Position numbers and translations under genes: made by a program. Positions 8,786-17,443 of a stretch of 64,000 nt of DNA are shown in pieces; the first letter of the stretch is position 1, and each line of letters opens with the position of its first letter. The notes under the pieces are model-generated. The model did no database searches. It saw only the letters and a list, made by a program, of their open reading frames with translations, and was not told the DNA's origin. This stretch comes from Pelosinus baikalensis. GTDB taxonomy: Bacteria > Bacillota > Negativicutes > DSM-13327. The stretch is taken from assembly GCF_020819555.1 (NCBI RefSeq), contig NZ_JAJHJB010000015.1, positions 1 to 64,000 on the forward strand, read 5' to 3'.

Positions 8786-9301
8786 TTACTGCCATTTTAG
8801 CTGATAAATTAATAGAATCGCCATGCCGACTGCAGTAGCAGACTTAATAATAATACCAAAAATTTGTCCTTTTACCACACTTTTAGCCACTTTTTTAGCT
8901 TGTGTTAAATCTTTGGTTTTACTATACTCTGCTAGCACAGTAACAATAAACGCCCCTAATAAAGCTCCTAACAAAGAACCGATAATCGGCAATAAGGCCG
9001 TTCCCCCTATCCCTCCCACAATCGTGCCGATAAAGGGAGCGAGCATTGCCCTTTTCGATGCTTTTTCTTTTTTTGCACCAATTAACCCTGCCACAAATTC
9101 AATAATCTCTCCAATAATAAAAATACCAAATACAATCACCAAAACAGCATAATCCATCCTATCAAAATGATCATAATAGCCATATGCCAGCCCCGTCAAT
9201 AAAATCAAGGTATTTCCAGGCAACCCCATTATGGTCATGACAACTCCAGCTAAGATGAAGAGAACACATAGTATACTAATGATCAGCCCTGTATATTCCA
9301 C
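8786..9301 (-). CDS. DUF456 family membrane protein
   Basis: A protein of about 171 residues, mostly hydrophobic. There is an N-terminal pair of membrane segments with GLPGNTLILLTGLAYGY, then GEIIEFVAGLIGAKK (the characteristic glycine/acid motif of DUF456), and a Gly-rich segment PFIGTIVGGIGGTALLPIIGSLLGALLGAF. The GTG at 9301 is preferred because AAAGGG stands eight bases upstream; the longer TTG-initiated frame from 9322 lacks a site. It is an inner-membrane protein of unknown function, 18 bases from the convergent YetF-like gene and divergent from the universal stress protein gene. Confidence 0.85.
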   Translation of the reverse strand: MEYTGLIISILCVLFILAGVVMTIMGLPGNTLILLTGLAYGYYDHFDRMDYAVLVIVFGIFIIGEIIEFVAGLIGAKKEKASKRAMLAPFIGTIVGGIGGTALLPIIGSLLGALLGAFIVTVLAEYSKTKDLTQAKKVAKSVVKGQIFGIIIKSATAVGMAILLIYQLKWQ

Positions 9302-9470
9302 AGGCCACACCCTTTCATTCAATGTTGTAATTTATAATATTCCCTCTTATCTTCTATTTTACCTTTTAACTAAATTATCGGACTTTTTCATATCACTTTC
9401 CTCTTCTTTATGTTACACTATAGATAAGCTAAGAATCACTCTTATCTTAACAATAAATGGGGGTGTAGTG

Positions 9471-9905
9471 ATGTTTAATCAAATTTTAGTTCCTGTTGAT
9501 GGCTCTGAAGCCGCTTGGCGTGCCTTGGAATACGCCACTGCCTTAGGAGAAAAGTTTCATAGTACCATCACTATTGTTCATGTTGTTCAAGCTCATTATA
9601 CACTACCAACAGTTGGAATCAATGGAGAAATTCCTTTTATTTCACTTAATATTCAAGAGGTAGAAGCAACAGGTTACAAAATCATTGAATTAGCAAAAGA
9701 GCGGATTGGTGACTACCCTACATTCGAAACAAACTTAGAGTTTGGTCATCCAGCGGAACGCATAATATCTTTGGCATCAAATAATGCCTATGATTTAATT
9801 GTAATTGGCTCCAGAGGCTTGAGTGGCATTAGCGAATTCTTTCTAGGAAGTATTAGTAATAATGTATCGCAATCTTCTCCTGTCCCAGTAATGATCATCA
9901 AATAA
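9471..9905 (+). CDS. Universal stress protein, UspA family, ATP-binding type
   Basis: A 144-residue cytoplasmic single-domain protein. It starts FNQILVPVDGSEAAWRALEYA, the UspA first strand and helix. It ends with the nucleotide-binding motif VIGSRGLSGISEFFLGSIS (G-2x-G-9x-G-S), so it belongs to the ATP-binding branch. An upstream in-frame extension to 9231 is rejected: the ATG at 9471 has GGGGGTG eight bases before it and begins exactly where the family begins. It stands alone and ends at the hairpin 9923-9957. Confidence 0.93.
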   Translation: MFNQILVPVDGSEAAWRALEYATALGEKFHSTITIVHVVQAHYTLPTVGINGEIPFISLNIQEVEATGYKIIELAKERIGDYPTFETNLEFGHPAERIISLASNNAYDLIVIGSRGLSGISEFFLGSISNNVSQSSPVPVMIIK

Positions 9906-9922
9906 TATACTATTTGTAATAA

Positions 9923-9957
9923 AAGCAGTCAGGATGATTTATGTATCCTGACTGCTT
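9923..9957. terminator. Hairpin shared by the universal stress protein gene and ddl
   Basis: A 13-bp stem (AAGCAGTCAGGAT and its complement) between convergent genes. The better U-tract is on the minus strand (ddl side). Confidence 0.7.
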
Positions 9958-9979
9958 ATTATATATGACAAAAAAATAA

Positions 9980-11074
9980 TTAATAGGATTTTCTGATGCT
10001 TTTATCTTTTATATTTCTTTCCAAAGCCAATTGAATTAATCGATCGATCAGATCAGTATAAGAAATACCGCTAATTCCCCATAACTTAGGATACATACTT
10101 ATTTTTGTAAAACCTGGAATCGTATTAATCTCATTGATCAAGACGTTATGTTCTTTCGTTAAGAAAAAATCAACACGAGCCATCCCTTCACAACACAATA
10201 CCTGAAAGGCTTTGATTGCTAGCTCTTGTACCAATGCAGCTATTTCTTTTGGAATATCTGCAGGAATTTGAATCGCAGCTCCTTGATCGTCAATATATTT
10301 TGCAGCATAAGAATAAAACTCTTGCTGGGGAATAATAGCGCCCACTGCAGAAGCAATCGGAATTTCATTGCCCAATATGGCACATTCAATTTCTTGCCCT
10401 TCAATACACTCTTCTATTATAATTTTGTGGTCAAAGGCAAAGGCTTCTTTTATCGCCGCAAAAAGTTCGTCTTGCTGTTTCACTTTACTAATCCCCACTG
10501 ATGAACCAAGACTAGCGGGTTTTACGAAAACTGGCAGTCCTAGCTGCTCCACCACAGCTTCAAAGTTTATCCCAGGCTGTTCCCACTGATGATATGTCAA
10601 ACTCTTCGCCACTGGAATACCAGCATCTCTAAGAAGACGTTTGGCAACATCTTTATCCATCCCAATTCCTGATCCTAAAGGACTTGGTCCCACAAAAGGT
10701 ATATTGGCTAGGGTTAGCAATCCTTGCACGGTACCATCCTCTCCATATGTCCCATGGAGAATGGGAAAGACTACGTCAATACTTTTCGTAAATGTTTTTT
10801 CTGCAAAACAGATAAGCTGTTCTGAGTCCTTGCCCATCTGAAAAGCAACAGCTAAGCCTTTGTGCTTTAACATAATGTCTTTAGGGCTATCCCCATTGAT
10901 CAAGAAATCCTCTTGATCACATAAGAACCATTGCCCTCTTTTATCAATTCCGATTAAAGTAAGTTCGTATTTTTCCTTATCAATTGCATTTATAATGTTT
11001 TTGGCCGACTGCAAAGAAACTTCATGTTCTGTTGATTTGCCCCCAAACAGTAACGCCACAGTGATTTTCATCAT
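9980..11074 (-). CDS. ddl: D-alanine--D-alanine ligase
   Basis: Joins two D-Ala with ATP to make the peptidoglycan-precursor dipeptide, in the cytoplasm. The 364-residue ATP-grasp protein shows LLFGGKSTEHEVSLQSA at the N-terminus, PILHGTYGEDGTVQGLL, the KPASLGSSVGISKV ATP-binding loop, the omega-loop tyrosine motif FYSYAAKY, and EINTIPGFTKISMYP. The FYxYxAKY tyrosine is the feature of D-Ala:D-Ala rather than D-Ala:D-Lac (VanA-type) ligases. AGGAGC lies eight bases before the first of two adjacent ATGs. It is a single gene, divergent from an AraC-type regulator, and isolated from murF, its frequent partner. Confidence 0.95.
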   Translation of the reverse strand: MMKITVALLFGGKSTEHEVSLQSAKNIINAIDKEKYELTLIGIDKRGQWFLCDQEDFLINGDSPKDIMLKHKGLAVAFQMGKDSEQLICFAEKTFTKSIDVVFPILHGTYGEDGTVQGLLTLANIPFVGPSPLGSGIGMDKDVAKRLLRDAGIPVAKSLTYHQWEQPGINFEAVVEQLGLPVFVKPASLGSSVGISKVKQQDELFAAIKEAFAFDHKIIIEECIEGQEIECAILGNEIPIASAVGAIIPQQEFYSYAAKYIDDQGAAIQIPADIPKEIAALVQELAIKAFQVLCCEGMARVDFFLTKEHNVLINEINTIPGFTKISMYPKLWGISGISYTDLIDRLIQLALERNIKDKSIRKSY

Positions 11075-11212
11075 TTTTTCAGCTCCTAACTATTCTTTCT
11101 CCTTAGTATAGTAATATTTTTCACTATAATGATTGCTAAAAATGCTCATATTATTGTAAAAAATGCTGTACAATAGTATCACAAACACTACACAGAAGGA
11201 AGGATGCTCTTT

Positions 11213-12136
11213 ATGGCTATGGAAAGTAAGGAGATACATTATAAAAGGGGTTATTTGGATAAAGATTTTCAATTTTTCCATTTGAAAGATAACAAGAATA
11301 TCCAGTTCGAATTTCATTACCATGATTTCAATAAAATTATTATTTTTATATCTGGCAAAGTAACCTACTTAATTGAAGGTAAGACATACAAATTAAAGCC
11401 TTGGGATATTCTCTTAGTAAACAACAATGAGATTCATAAGCCGATGATTGATCAAGGTGAAACCTACGAGCGCATTGTGATTTGGGTGAATTCAGCTTTT
11501 CTATTACAACATAGTGATAGTGAATGCAATTTGCAAAAATGCTTTGAATTAGCTACTGAAAAAAAATTAAATTTACTACGGTTAGCACCTGATTTACTCA
11601 TTGGGATAAAAGGGATTCTATCTCAATTGGAGGACTCTTGCAAAAGCCACGAATTTGGTAGTAAAGTGCTAAAGAACTCATTATTTTTGCAATATATTGT
11701 TCAGCTAAACAGACTGTATTTGGGTATTGACATTGACACTGAGTATCCAGACATTGAATACGATGAAACCATAGGGCGCATATTAGAGTATATCAATACT
11801 AATCTTAAAGAAGATTTATCCATGGACAATCTAGCTTCTATTTTTTATCTGAGTAAATACTATTTAATGCGTAAATTTAAACAACAAACAGGTTATACTG
11901 TCCACAATTATATTTTACAAAAAAGGTTAATCGCAGCAAATGCTCTAATTAAAAGAGGCAAGTCTATTACCACAACGTGTATTGAATGCGGCTTTGGTGA
12001 TTATTCAAACTTTGTAAGGTCTTTTAAAAAATCCTTTGGGCTCTCACCGAAAAAGCACTACAAAATGTTCTTAGAACAAGAAAAATTGGCCAATCAACAT
12101 CATCGACTTCACCAACCAAATATAACAGATTTATAA
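11213..12136 (+). CDS. AraC family transcriptional regulator with N-terminal cupin
   Basis: A protein of about 307 residues. The N-terminal sensor domain is a cupin (HYHDFNKIIIFISGKVTYLIEG, then LKPWDILLVNNNEIHKP). The C-terminal 100 residues form the double helix-turn-helix AraC domain, with LSMDNLASIFYLSKYYLMRKFKQQTG and the second motif TTCIECGFGDYSNFVRSFKKSFGLSP. The start at 11213 has GGAAGG about nine bases upstream; an ATG at 11204 directly abuts that site, and another at 11219 is possible. It is divergent from ddl and convergent with the dioxygenase gene. The ligand and targets are unknown; its neighbourhood offers no obvious regulon partner. Confidence 0.9.
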   Translation: MAMESKEIHYKRGYLDKDFQFFHLKDNKNIQFEFHYHDFNKIIIFISGKVTYLIEGKTYKLKPWDILLVNNNEIHKPMIDQGETYERIVIWVNSAFLLQHSDSECNLQKCFELATEKKLNLLRLAPDLLIGIKGILSQLEDSCKSHEFGSKVLKNSLFLQYIVQLNRLYLGIDIDTEYPDIEYDETIGRILEYINTNLKEDLSMDNLASIFYLSKYYLMRKFKQQTGYTVHNYILQKRLIAANALIKRGKSITTTCIECGFGDYSNFVRSFKKSFGLSPKKHYKMFLEQEKLANQHHRLHQPNITDL

Positions 12137-12279
12137 CGGAGCCTTTATATCCGGTTAGATCAGAAAGGTATACAAGCAAATATATGGGAGAAAATCCTCC
12201 TAGCATAATAACAAGTACCACGTCCATTGCCATTGTGCCGAAAAGCCGTTCAAACATGAAATTGTCAATGTAATTCTGA

Positions 12280-13056
12280 TTACACCCCAAAAGAAAGGCA
12301 GCGCATAGACATGGATGCATTCTGAAAACCTTCATAGGTAAAAGCAAGCTCGTCATCCGTATCTTGTAATGCTGCAGCATATAAGAAAGGCAAATAATGA
12401 TCATTGGTAGGTACGGACAATAAGGCTTCTTTACCCAGTTTTTCATATTCGATCAACGACTGATGATTGCCAGCTACTAAATGTTCTTTGACTATATTAT
12501 CAAAATGTACAGCCCAGTCAAAAGCTTTGGCCTCCATATCCCAATCAATCAAACGCAAATTGTGTACGATATTGCCACTACCAATTATAAGGATGTCATG
12601 TTCCCGTAAAGGAGCCAGTTTTTTGGCTAATTCATAATGCTCCTGGGGTGTCTTTTGATGGTCGAGACTCATTGCCATTACAGGTATATCCGCTTTTGGA
12701 TACATATGCTTTAAAACAGACCATGCCGCATGATCTAATCCACGTTGCTCGTCATATTGAACAGAGGCATTCTCAAAGATAGATGCTACCTCTTCTAACT
12801 TTTTCGTAGCCCCTGGACATGCATAATGAATATCGTACAATTCCTGAGGAAAACCATAAAAATCATAAATTGTTTCTGGCTGTTTATTGGTTGTAATATA
12901 GGTACCTTTTGTAAGCCAATGAGCTGATACGACTAAAATAGCTTTTGGTCTAGGAAGAGACTGTCCCAACTGCGCTAAACTAGCTGTATACTCATTCTCA
13001 AGGATGATATTCATGGGTGAACCGTGACCTAAAAATAATACGGGAGATTTTTTCAT
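12280..13056 (-). CDS. DODA-type extradiol ring-opening dioxygenase family protein (YgiD-like)
   Basis: A 258-residue cytoplasmic protein of the LigB superfamily. It begins SPVLFLGHGSPMNI (metal-ligand His), with VVSAHWLTKGTY (second His), GLDHAAWSVLKHMYP (catalytic His) and IIGSGNIVHNLR. These match the 4,5-DOPA-extradiol-dioxygenase family. In bacteria the physiological substrate is usually unknown, and in an anaerobe oxygen-dependent ring cleavage is doubtful. The ATG at 13056 follows AGGAGG; 26 codons of upstream reading frame are discarded as non-homologous. It is probably monocistronic. Confidence 0.88.
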   Translation of the reverse strand: MKKSPVLFLGHGSPMNIILENEYTASLAQLGQSLPRPKAILVVSAHWLTKGTYITTNKQPETIYDFYGFPQELYDIHYACPGATKKLEEVASIFENASVQYDEQRGLDHAAWSVLKHMYPKADIPVMAMSLDHQKTPQEHYELAKKLAPLREHDILIIGSGNIVHNLRLIDWDMEAKAFDWAVHFDNIVKEHLVAGNHQSLIEYEKLGKEALLSVPTNDHYLPFLYAAALQDTDDELAFTYEGFQNASMSMRCLSFGV

Positions 13057-13116
13057 GTTCAACCGACCTCCTATGATTAAAAGTGTACTCTCAAAAACAA
13101 CCATACACAACACAAG

Positions 13117-13214
13117 CAGGCAAAGGATGGGCATAACTATAAGAGTAGGTTCAGTAAAGCACTGAATCGTTAGTTATGTTCATCCTTTGCCGTCCTAAAT
13201 AAGACTTTCCGAGA
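13117..13214. repeat. 98-bp palindromic dispersed repeat, copy 1
   Basis: Aligns without gaps to 40885-40982 with about 83 of 98 positions identical. The outer arms (GGCAAAGGATG... and ...CATCCTTTGCC) form a roughly 20-bp stem with G-U pairs, followed by a conserved tail CGTCCTAAATA...TTTCCGAGA. It lies just downstream of the HAD phosphatase gene (minus). Confidence 0.8.
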
Positions 13215-13240
13215 AGCCGCTAAAATAACACTATTTCACC

Positions 13241-14098
13241 TTATATGGACATAAATTGTTCGATTGCATGGGCAACACCGTGTTTATCATTGCCATAGGT
13301 CACAAAACTGCATAATTTTTTGATATCCTCTTTTGCCGTTCCCATAGCTACACTAAATCCAACAATCTCCATCATAGAAACATCATTGTAGTTATCCCCA
13401 ATTGCCATCGCCTTATCCAGGGAAATTCCTAAACGATCTGCCACTATTTTTAATGCATTGCCTTTAGAGGCATCCTTATTCCCCAACTCAAAATTATTAG
13501 TCATGGATGATGTCATTAAAAACTGCTTCATTCCAGCAAAGTTATCAATCGCAATTTTCCTTTTTTTATCATCAAAAGAAAAGCAAAAAACCTTATAAAG
13601 CGCTTCCTCAGCATCCATAGCCTCCTCATAGTTTTTCACAGGAGTCATACCGCTTTGACTGAAGATCTGCTCTACTATTTCTTCAAAATAAGTGGAATCC
13701 ACTTCAAAGGCTGTGCCTCTTAACCCCTCCGCCTCCCTCTGCAATATTTCTTTCGCATGAGAAGAAATGTAAATTTTCTTATTGGTGGAAACTTCATAAT
13801 AATAATCTCTTTCCTCCAACCAGTTTACCATGTATCTCACGTCATCCCGCCCCATTGTTAAGGATGAAATTTCTTGACCGATTTTATCATGAATCGCTGC
13901 ACCATTATAGGATATCAAATAGGTATTCAATCCAAATTTCTTACAAATAGAAACAGCATCAAAATAGGTCCTGCCTGTTGCAACAATTACTTCAATCCCC
14001 TGCTCTTGCGCACGCTGGATCGCTTTTATATTTTCTTTACTTACTTCATGTTCCTCATTTAATAAAGTTCCATCTAAATCTGTTGCAATTAATCTCAT
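13241..14098 (-). CDS. HAD superfamily hydrolase, Cof-type sugar-phosphatase-like
   Basis: A 285-residue cytoplasmic phosphatase. HAD motif I is LIATDLDGTLLNEEH at the N-terminus (nucleophile Asp and acid/base Asp). Motif II is in EVIVATGRTYFDA. Motif III is K in GNKDASKGNALKIVADRLG. Motif IV is MAIGDNYNDVSMME. The large cap between residues 85 and 190 is the Cof (type IIB) cap. The substrate is likely a sugar phosphate or related small molecule and cannot be specified. The ATG at 14098 has AAAGGTG nine bases upstream; the GTG at 14110 overlaps that site. The repeat element at 13117-13214 lies 27 bases downstream. Confidence 0.9.
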   Translation of the reverse strand: MRLIATDLDGTLLNEEHEVSKENIKAIQRAQEQGIEVIVATGRTYFDAVSICKKFGLNTYLISYNGAAIHDKIGQEISSLTMGRDDVRYMVNWLEERDYYYEVSTNKKIYISSHAKEILQREAEGLRGTAFEVDSTYFEEIVEQIFSQSGMTPVKNYEEAMDAEEALYKVFCFSFDDKKRKIAIDNFAGMKQFLMTSSMTNNFELGNKDASKGNALKIVADRLGISLDKAMAIGDNYNDVSMMEIVGFSVAMGTAKEDIKKLCSFVTYGNDKHGVAHAIEQFMSI

Positions 14099-14183
14099 AA
14101 GTACTGTCACCTTTCTATATATTGGGATGAACGCTTATTTTACTATTTCTTTTTATTTCTCTTCTTCTTTTCGATTATCCTTT

Positions 14184-14795
14184 TTACAAAACACTATTGT
14201 AAATCATATACGCAGCAGATAACCACATAAAAATCGCCGATACCTTATTGATATATCCAAATAGCTGGGTAAAGCTCTTTTTCTTTCCCACATTCCATCC
14301 AACAACAGCTAGAAGAAAAAACCAGCACCAAGATACAAGAATACAAGCCATAGTAAATACTATTTTTTCATTTCCTGTATAATGAATCGCACTTGTTCCA
14401 ATAACACCAATTGTATCAAGTACAGCATGAGGATTGAACAAAGACACTGTAACAGCAAAAACAATCTGCTGTTTGACGCCAAGCCCCTTTCCTGCACCAG
14501 TATCATTTCCTGCCCACGTGCTATTCCATGTCAACCAGCCCATATATGCCAAAAAACCAACTCCAATCATCAGGAAAAGGATCTTAATCCAGGCAAAACT
14601 CGCAATAAACAATGAAACTCCCTGAACTGCTAATACAATCAATAAAGTATCACATAGGGAGGCTGTAATGACCACAGGCAATGCTCGTAAAAAGGTTGGC
14701 TGGCTTGCTCCTTGTGTAAAGACAAATAAGTTTTGAACTCCTAAAGGCAATATGAGTCCCATAGCTAGAATCATTCCATGAAAAAAAGCTTGCAT
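14184..14795 (-). CDS. LysE/ArgO family amino-acid exporter
   Basis: A 203-residue integral membrane protein with about six membrane segments. The family signature GLILPLGVQNLFVFTQG is in the first segment and SLFNPHAVLDTIGVIG in the middle; the asparagine-proline of the latter is conserved in LysE/ArgO transporters. It exports basic amino acids or related compounds; the specific substrate is unknown. AGGAGC lies eight bases before the ATG. It is divergent from a MocR-type regulator, a common arrangement in which the regulator controls the exporter, with the palindrome AGCCAATTGGCT between them. Confidence 0.9.
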   Translation of the reverse strand: MQAFFHGMILAMGLILPLGVQNLFVFTQGASQPTFLRALPVVITASLCDTLLIVLAVQGVSLFIASFAWIKILFLMIGVGFLAYMGWLTWNSTWAGNDTGAGKGLGVKQQIVFAVTVSLFNPHAVLDTIGVIGTSAIHYTGNEKIVFTMACILVSWCWFFLLAVVGWNVGKKKSFTQLFGYINKVSAIFMWLSAAYMIYNSVL

Positions 14796-14853
14796 TAATC
14801 TCGCTCCTATACCGTTTTTCTTCAGTATAGTGAAATCAAACTGAAATGTCTTC

Positions 14854-14865
14854 AGCCAATTGGCT
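14854..14865. promoter_or_regulatory. Palindromic operator candidate between lysE-like and mocR-like genes
   Basis: Perfect 12-bp palindrome AGCCAATTGGCT in the divergent intergenic region, just before a plus-strand -10 element (TATAAT, 14889-14894) that would serve the regulator gene. Confidence 0.45.
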
Positions 14866-14922
14866 TGTTTTTATCCCAACCAATTTGTTATAATCAAAAA
14901 AACAGCCAGTAAGGAGAAAATT

Positions 14923-16374
14923 ATGTTAACGATTGACTGGGCACCTAATCATAAAGATTCCATGCCCTTATATCGACAAATCACAGAGTATATAAAAAAC
15001 AAAATCACTCTTGGCGAATGGCCAATCCATAGTAAATTACCTCCTCAACGCAGACTCGCTCATATTCTTCAAGTAAATCGCAGTACCCTGACCATTGCAC
15101 TGGATGAATTAATCGCCGACGGACTATTGGAAACGAGAGCAGGAAGCGGCACTTGGGTAGCCAACAATACCTGGTCAGTGTTAGCATCTACTCCAACTGT
15201 GAATTGGAATTCTTACCTAGATAAGGGTCTCTACCTTCCTAACCTTCAAATCATTCAAGAAATCAATCAGGCAGAGTTCAAACCTAATATGATCCGTTTA
15301 GGCACTGGGGAGCTCTCTCCAGAATTTTTTCCTCGGGACATGATGAGCTCGATATTGCAAAATTTACCAGAACGTATTAATTCTTTAGGTTATGAAGAAC
15401 CCAAAGGATTGCTTTTTCTCCGGCAACAAATCCGTATTTACTTACGCTCTTTAGGAATTGATACCTCTGTATCATCCATTATGATCGTATCAGGCGCATT
15501 GCAAGCTTTGCAACTCATATGTTCAAGCTTACTGCCAAAAGACTCTACTATTTTGCTTGAAAAGCCCTCCTATCTTTTTTCCCTCAAATTGTTCCAATCC
15601 ATGAATATGCAATTTTCTGGTATTCCTCTTGATAAAGAAGGGATTGAACTGGCTCCTATTGCATTTCAAAAACAACATAAAAATTCAAATTTACTATATA
15701 CCATTCCTTGTTTTCACAACCCTACAGGTATCGAAATGTCAAAGCAAAGACGCAGAGACCTTATCCATTTGTGCCAACAAGAACAATTACCCGTTATTGA
15801 AGACGATGTATATCGGGAACTTTGGCTCGATTCACCTCCACCTATACCTTTAAAGGCTCTTGAAAGAGAAGGACTTGTGCTCTACATTGGCAGTCTTTCA
15901 AAATCACTCAGCCCAGGACTACGAATTGGTTGGATTGTTGGACCTGAGCCAGTTATTGAACGGTTAGCAGATGTAAAAATGCAAAATGATTATGGATCAA
16001 GCTCCTTATCCCAATGGACTGCTGCTGAATGGTTTGCCAGCGGACTGTACCAACAACATCTAGAAGAAGTACGAAAGGCACTGCGTATTCGTCGCGAAGC
16101 AGCTTGCAAAAGTTTGCAAACCCATTTTGCAGATATTGCAACTTGGCAAGTTCCGACAGGTGGCTTTTATATTTGGCTTAGCTTGACCCATCCCCTTTCC
16201 ATGCAAAAGCTTTTTAACCTTGCCTTGAATGAAGGTCTTTTAATCCATCCTGGAAGTATATATGACTATTTATCAAACCGCCATCTTCGCCTATCCTATT
16301 CCTATGCCTCATTATCTGAATTGAAAGAAGGACTGTATCGACTTTCCGTAATTATCAAAACTTTAAAGACTTAG
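14923..16374 (+). CDS. MocR/PdxR-type regulator: GntR helix-turn-helix fused to PLP aminotransferase-like domain
   Basis: A 483-residue protein. Residues about 15-85 are a GntR winged helix (MPLYRQITEYIKNKI, then RRLAHILQVNRSTLTIALDEL). The rest is a fold-type I aminotransferase domain, with VSGALQALQLICSSL, IPCFHNPTG, EDDVYRELW and the PLP-lysine motif YIGSLSKSLSPGLRIGWIVG. The lysine is present, so PLP binding is expected. The ATG at 14923 follows AAGGAG; 21 codons of upstream reading frame are non-homologous. It probably regulates the divergent LysE-type exporter and may sense an amino acid or vitamin B6 compound (inference). Confidence 0.93.
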   Translation: MLTIDWAPNHKDSMPLYRQITEYIKNKITLGEWPIHSKLPPQRRLAHILQVNRSTLTIALDELIADGLLETRAGSGTWVANNTWSVLASTPTVNWNSYLDKGLYLPNLQIIQEINQAEFKPNMIRLGTGELSPEFFPRDMMSSILQNLPERINSLGYEEPKGLLFLRQQIRIYLRSLGIDTSVSSIMIVSGALQALQLICSSLLPKDSTILLEKPSYLFSLKLFQSMNMQFSGIPLDKEGIELAPIAFQKQHKNSNLLYTIPCFHNPTGIEMSKQRRRDLIHLCQQEQLPVIEDDVYRELWLDSPPPIPLKALEREGLVLYIGSLSKSLSPGLRIGWIVGPEPVIERLADVKMQNDYGSSSLSQWTAAEWFASGLYQQHLEEVRKALRIRREAACKSLQTHFADIATWQVPTGGFYIWLSLTHPLSMQKLFNLALNEGLLIHPGSIYDYLSNRHLRLSYSYASLSELKEGLYRLSVIIKTLKT

Positions 16375-16455
16375 TTCATTATATATGAATCACTATTCCA
16401 TTCCTGGCAGACCAATAATCAATACGCAAGTTTTTAATACATTGCATATAGTAAT

Positions 16456-16496
16456 AAAAGGTTTGCCTCTTCCCTTATTAAAGAGGTAAACCTTTT
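16456..16496. terminator. Bidirectional terminator between mocR-like and HD-domain genes
   Basis: A 16-bp stem AAAAGGTTTGCCTCTT / AAGAGGTAAACCTTTT with a 9-base loop between convergent genes, with A/T runs at both ends. Confidence 0.8.
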
Positions 16497-16500
16497 ACTA

Positions 16501-17043
16501 CTATGACATGGAAAAATCTTTTGCTAATGCTGCTGCAACAAACTCAATATGCTCCTGCAGCTCGATTTCTAACATTTGAGCACCTTGTACAATGGTTTCA
16601 CGGTTAACTGCCCTGGCAAATGCTTTATCCTTCATTTTCTTCATAACGGATTTTACTTGCAAATTTGCGATACTTTTATCGGGACGTACCAAAGCACATG
16701 CAATAATAAAACCAGTAAGTTCATCGACTCCAAGCAACACCTTTTGCAATAAGCTTCTTTCTGGTGCCCAGTCCCTAGCATGAGATTCTATATCGATGAT
16801 AAATTGATCTGTATAGCCGTGAGGCTTTAGCATATTTCCGGTGTTGCCTGGATGCTCTTCAGGATATTTCTCAAAATCAACATCATGGAGCAATCCTACA
16901 GCTCCCCAGTACTCTACATCTTCACCATATTTTGCAGCATAAGCACGCATAGCAGCTTCTACTGCTAAACAATGATTTAATAGCGGTTTTTCTTGAACAT
17001 GCTGCGTTAAAATACTCCACGCCTTTTCTCTTGTTGTATCCAT
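16501..17043 (-). CDS. HD-domain (HDIG-type) hydrolase-like protein
   Basis: A 180-residue cytoplasmic protein. Metal-binding HD-domain residues are in KPLLNHCLAVEAAMRAYA (His), VGLLHDVDFEKYPEEH (HD pair) and IDIESHARDW (His), with VLLGVDELTGFIIACALVRPDK completing the family pattern. This is the short HDIG family found widely in Firmicutes, with predicted phosphohydrolase activity on an unknown substrate. GGAGG stands eight bases before the ATG at 17043. The longer TTG-started frame is less likely. No operon partner. Confidence 0.9.
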   Translation of the reverse strand: MDTTREKAWSILTQHVQEKPLLNHCLAVEAAMRAYAAKYGEDVEYWGAVGLLHDVDFEKYPEEHPGNTGNMLKPHGYTDQFIIDIESHARDWAPERSLLQKVLLGVDELTGFIIACALVRPDKSIANLQVKSVMKKMKDKAFARAVNRETIVQGAQMLEIELQEHIEFVAAALAKDFSMS

Positions 17044-17303
17044 TTCTTCTTCCTCCAATACATTTTGGGGTAAGCTTCCCCTTCTTTAAGAAATAATATT
17101 CATGATTCTTCTGCACAAGGCTGATTGTTTTTTTCCAAGATACATATCGAATCATCTTATAATGCTTTATAATTATTTGATTATTATAACATAAATAGAA
17201 GGAATAGCGAGTAGAAAAAATGAACCTGCTGTTATATCCACTTACATCTACTGTTTTTCATAAAGCTGCCAACATAAAAAAGAAATGTCTTGGCTCTTTG
17301 GAA

Positions 17304-17353
17304 AGATACTCTTTATAATATAAGTATCTTTTACTATATTATAAAGAGTATCT
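17304..17353. repeat. Perfect 19-bp inverted repeat upstream of the C_GCAxxG_C_C gene
   Basis: Arms 17304-17322 and 17335-17353 are exact complements around a 12-base loop and are AT-rich. There is no flanking T-run. It lies 90 bases before the next start codon. Confidence 0.6.
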
Positions 17354-17443
17354 TAGCCCATCTAAAAACATGACTGGGATGGAGTACTCCATCCCGAATC
17401 ACTCAATCTTATTTAAAACCACATCACTGGAGGGAAATGGATT

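Noticed and set aside
12024..12446. Minus-strand 140-residue frame overlapping AraC and dioxygenase genes
   Set aside because: It overlaps two well-supported genes; only the intergenic part could be debris, recorded as a low-interest finding.
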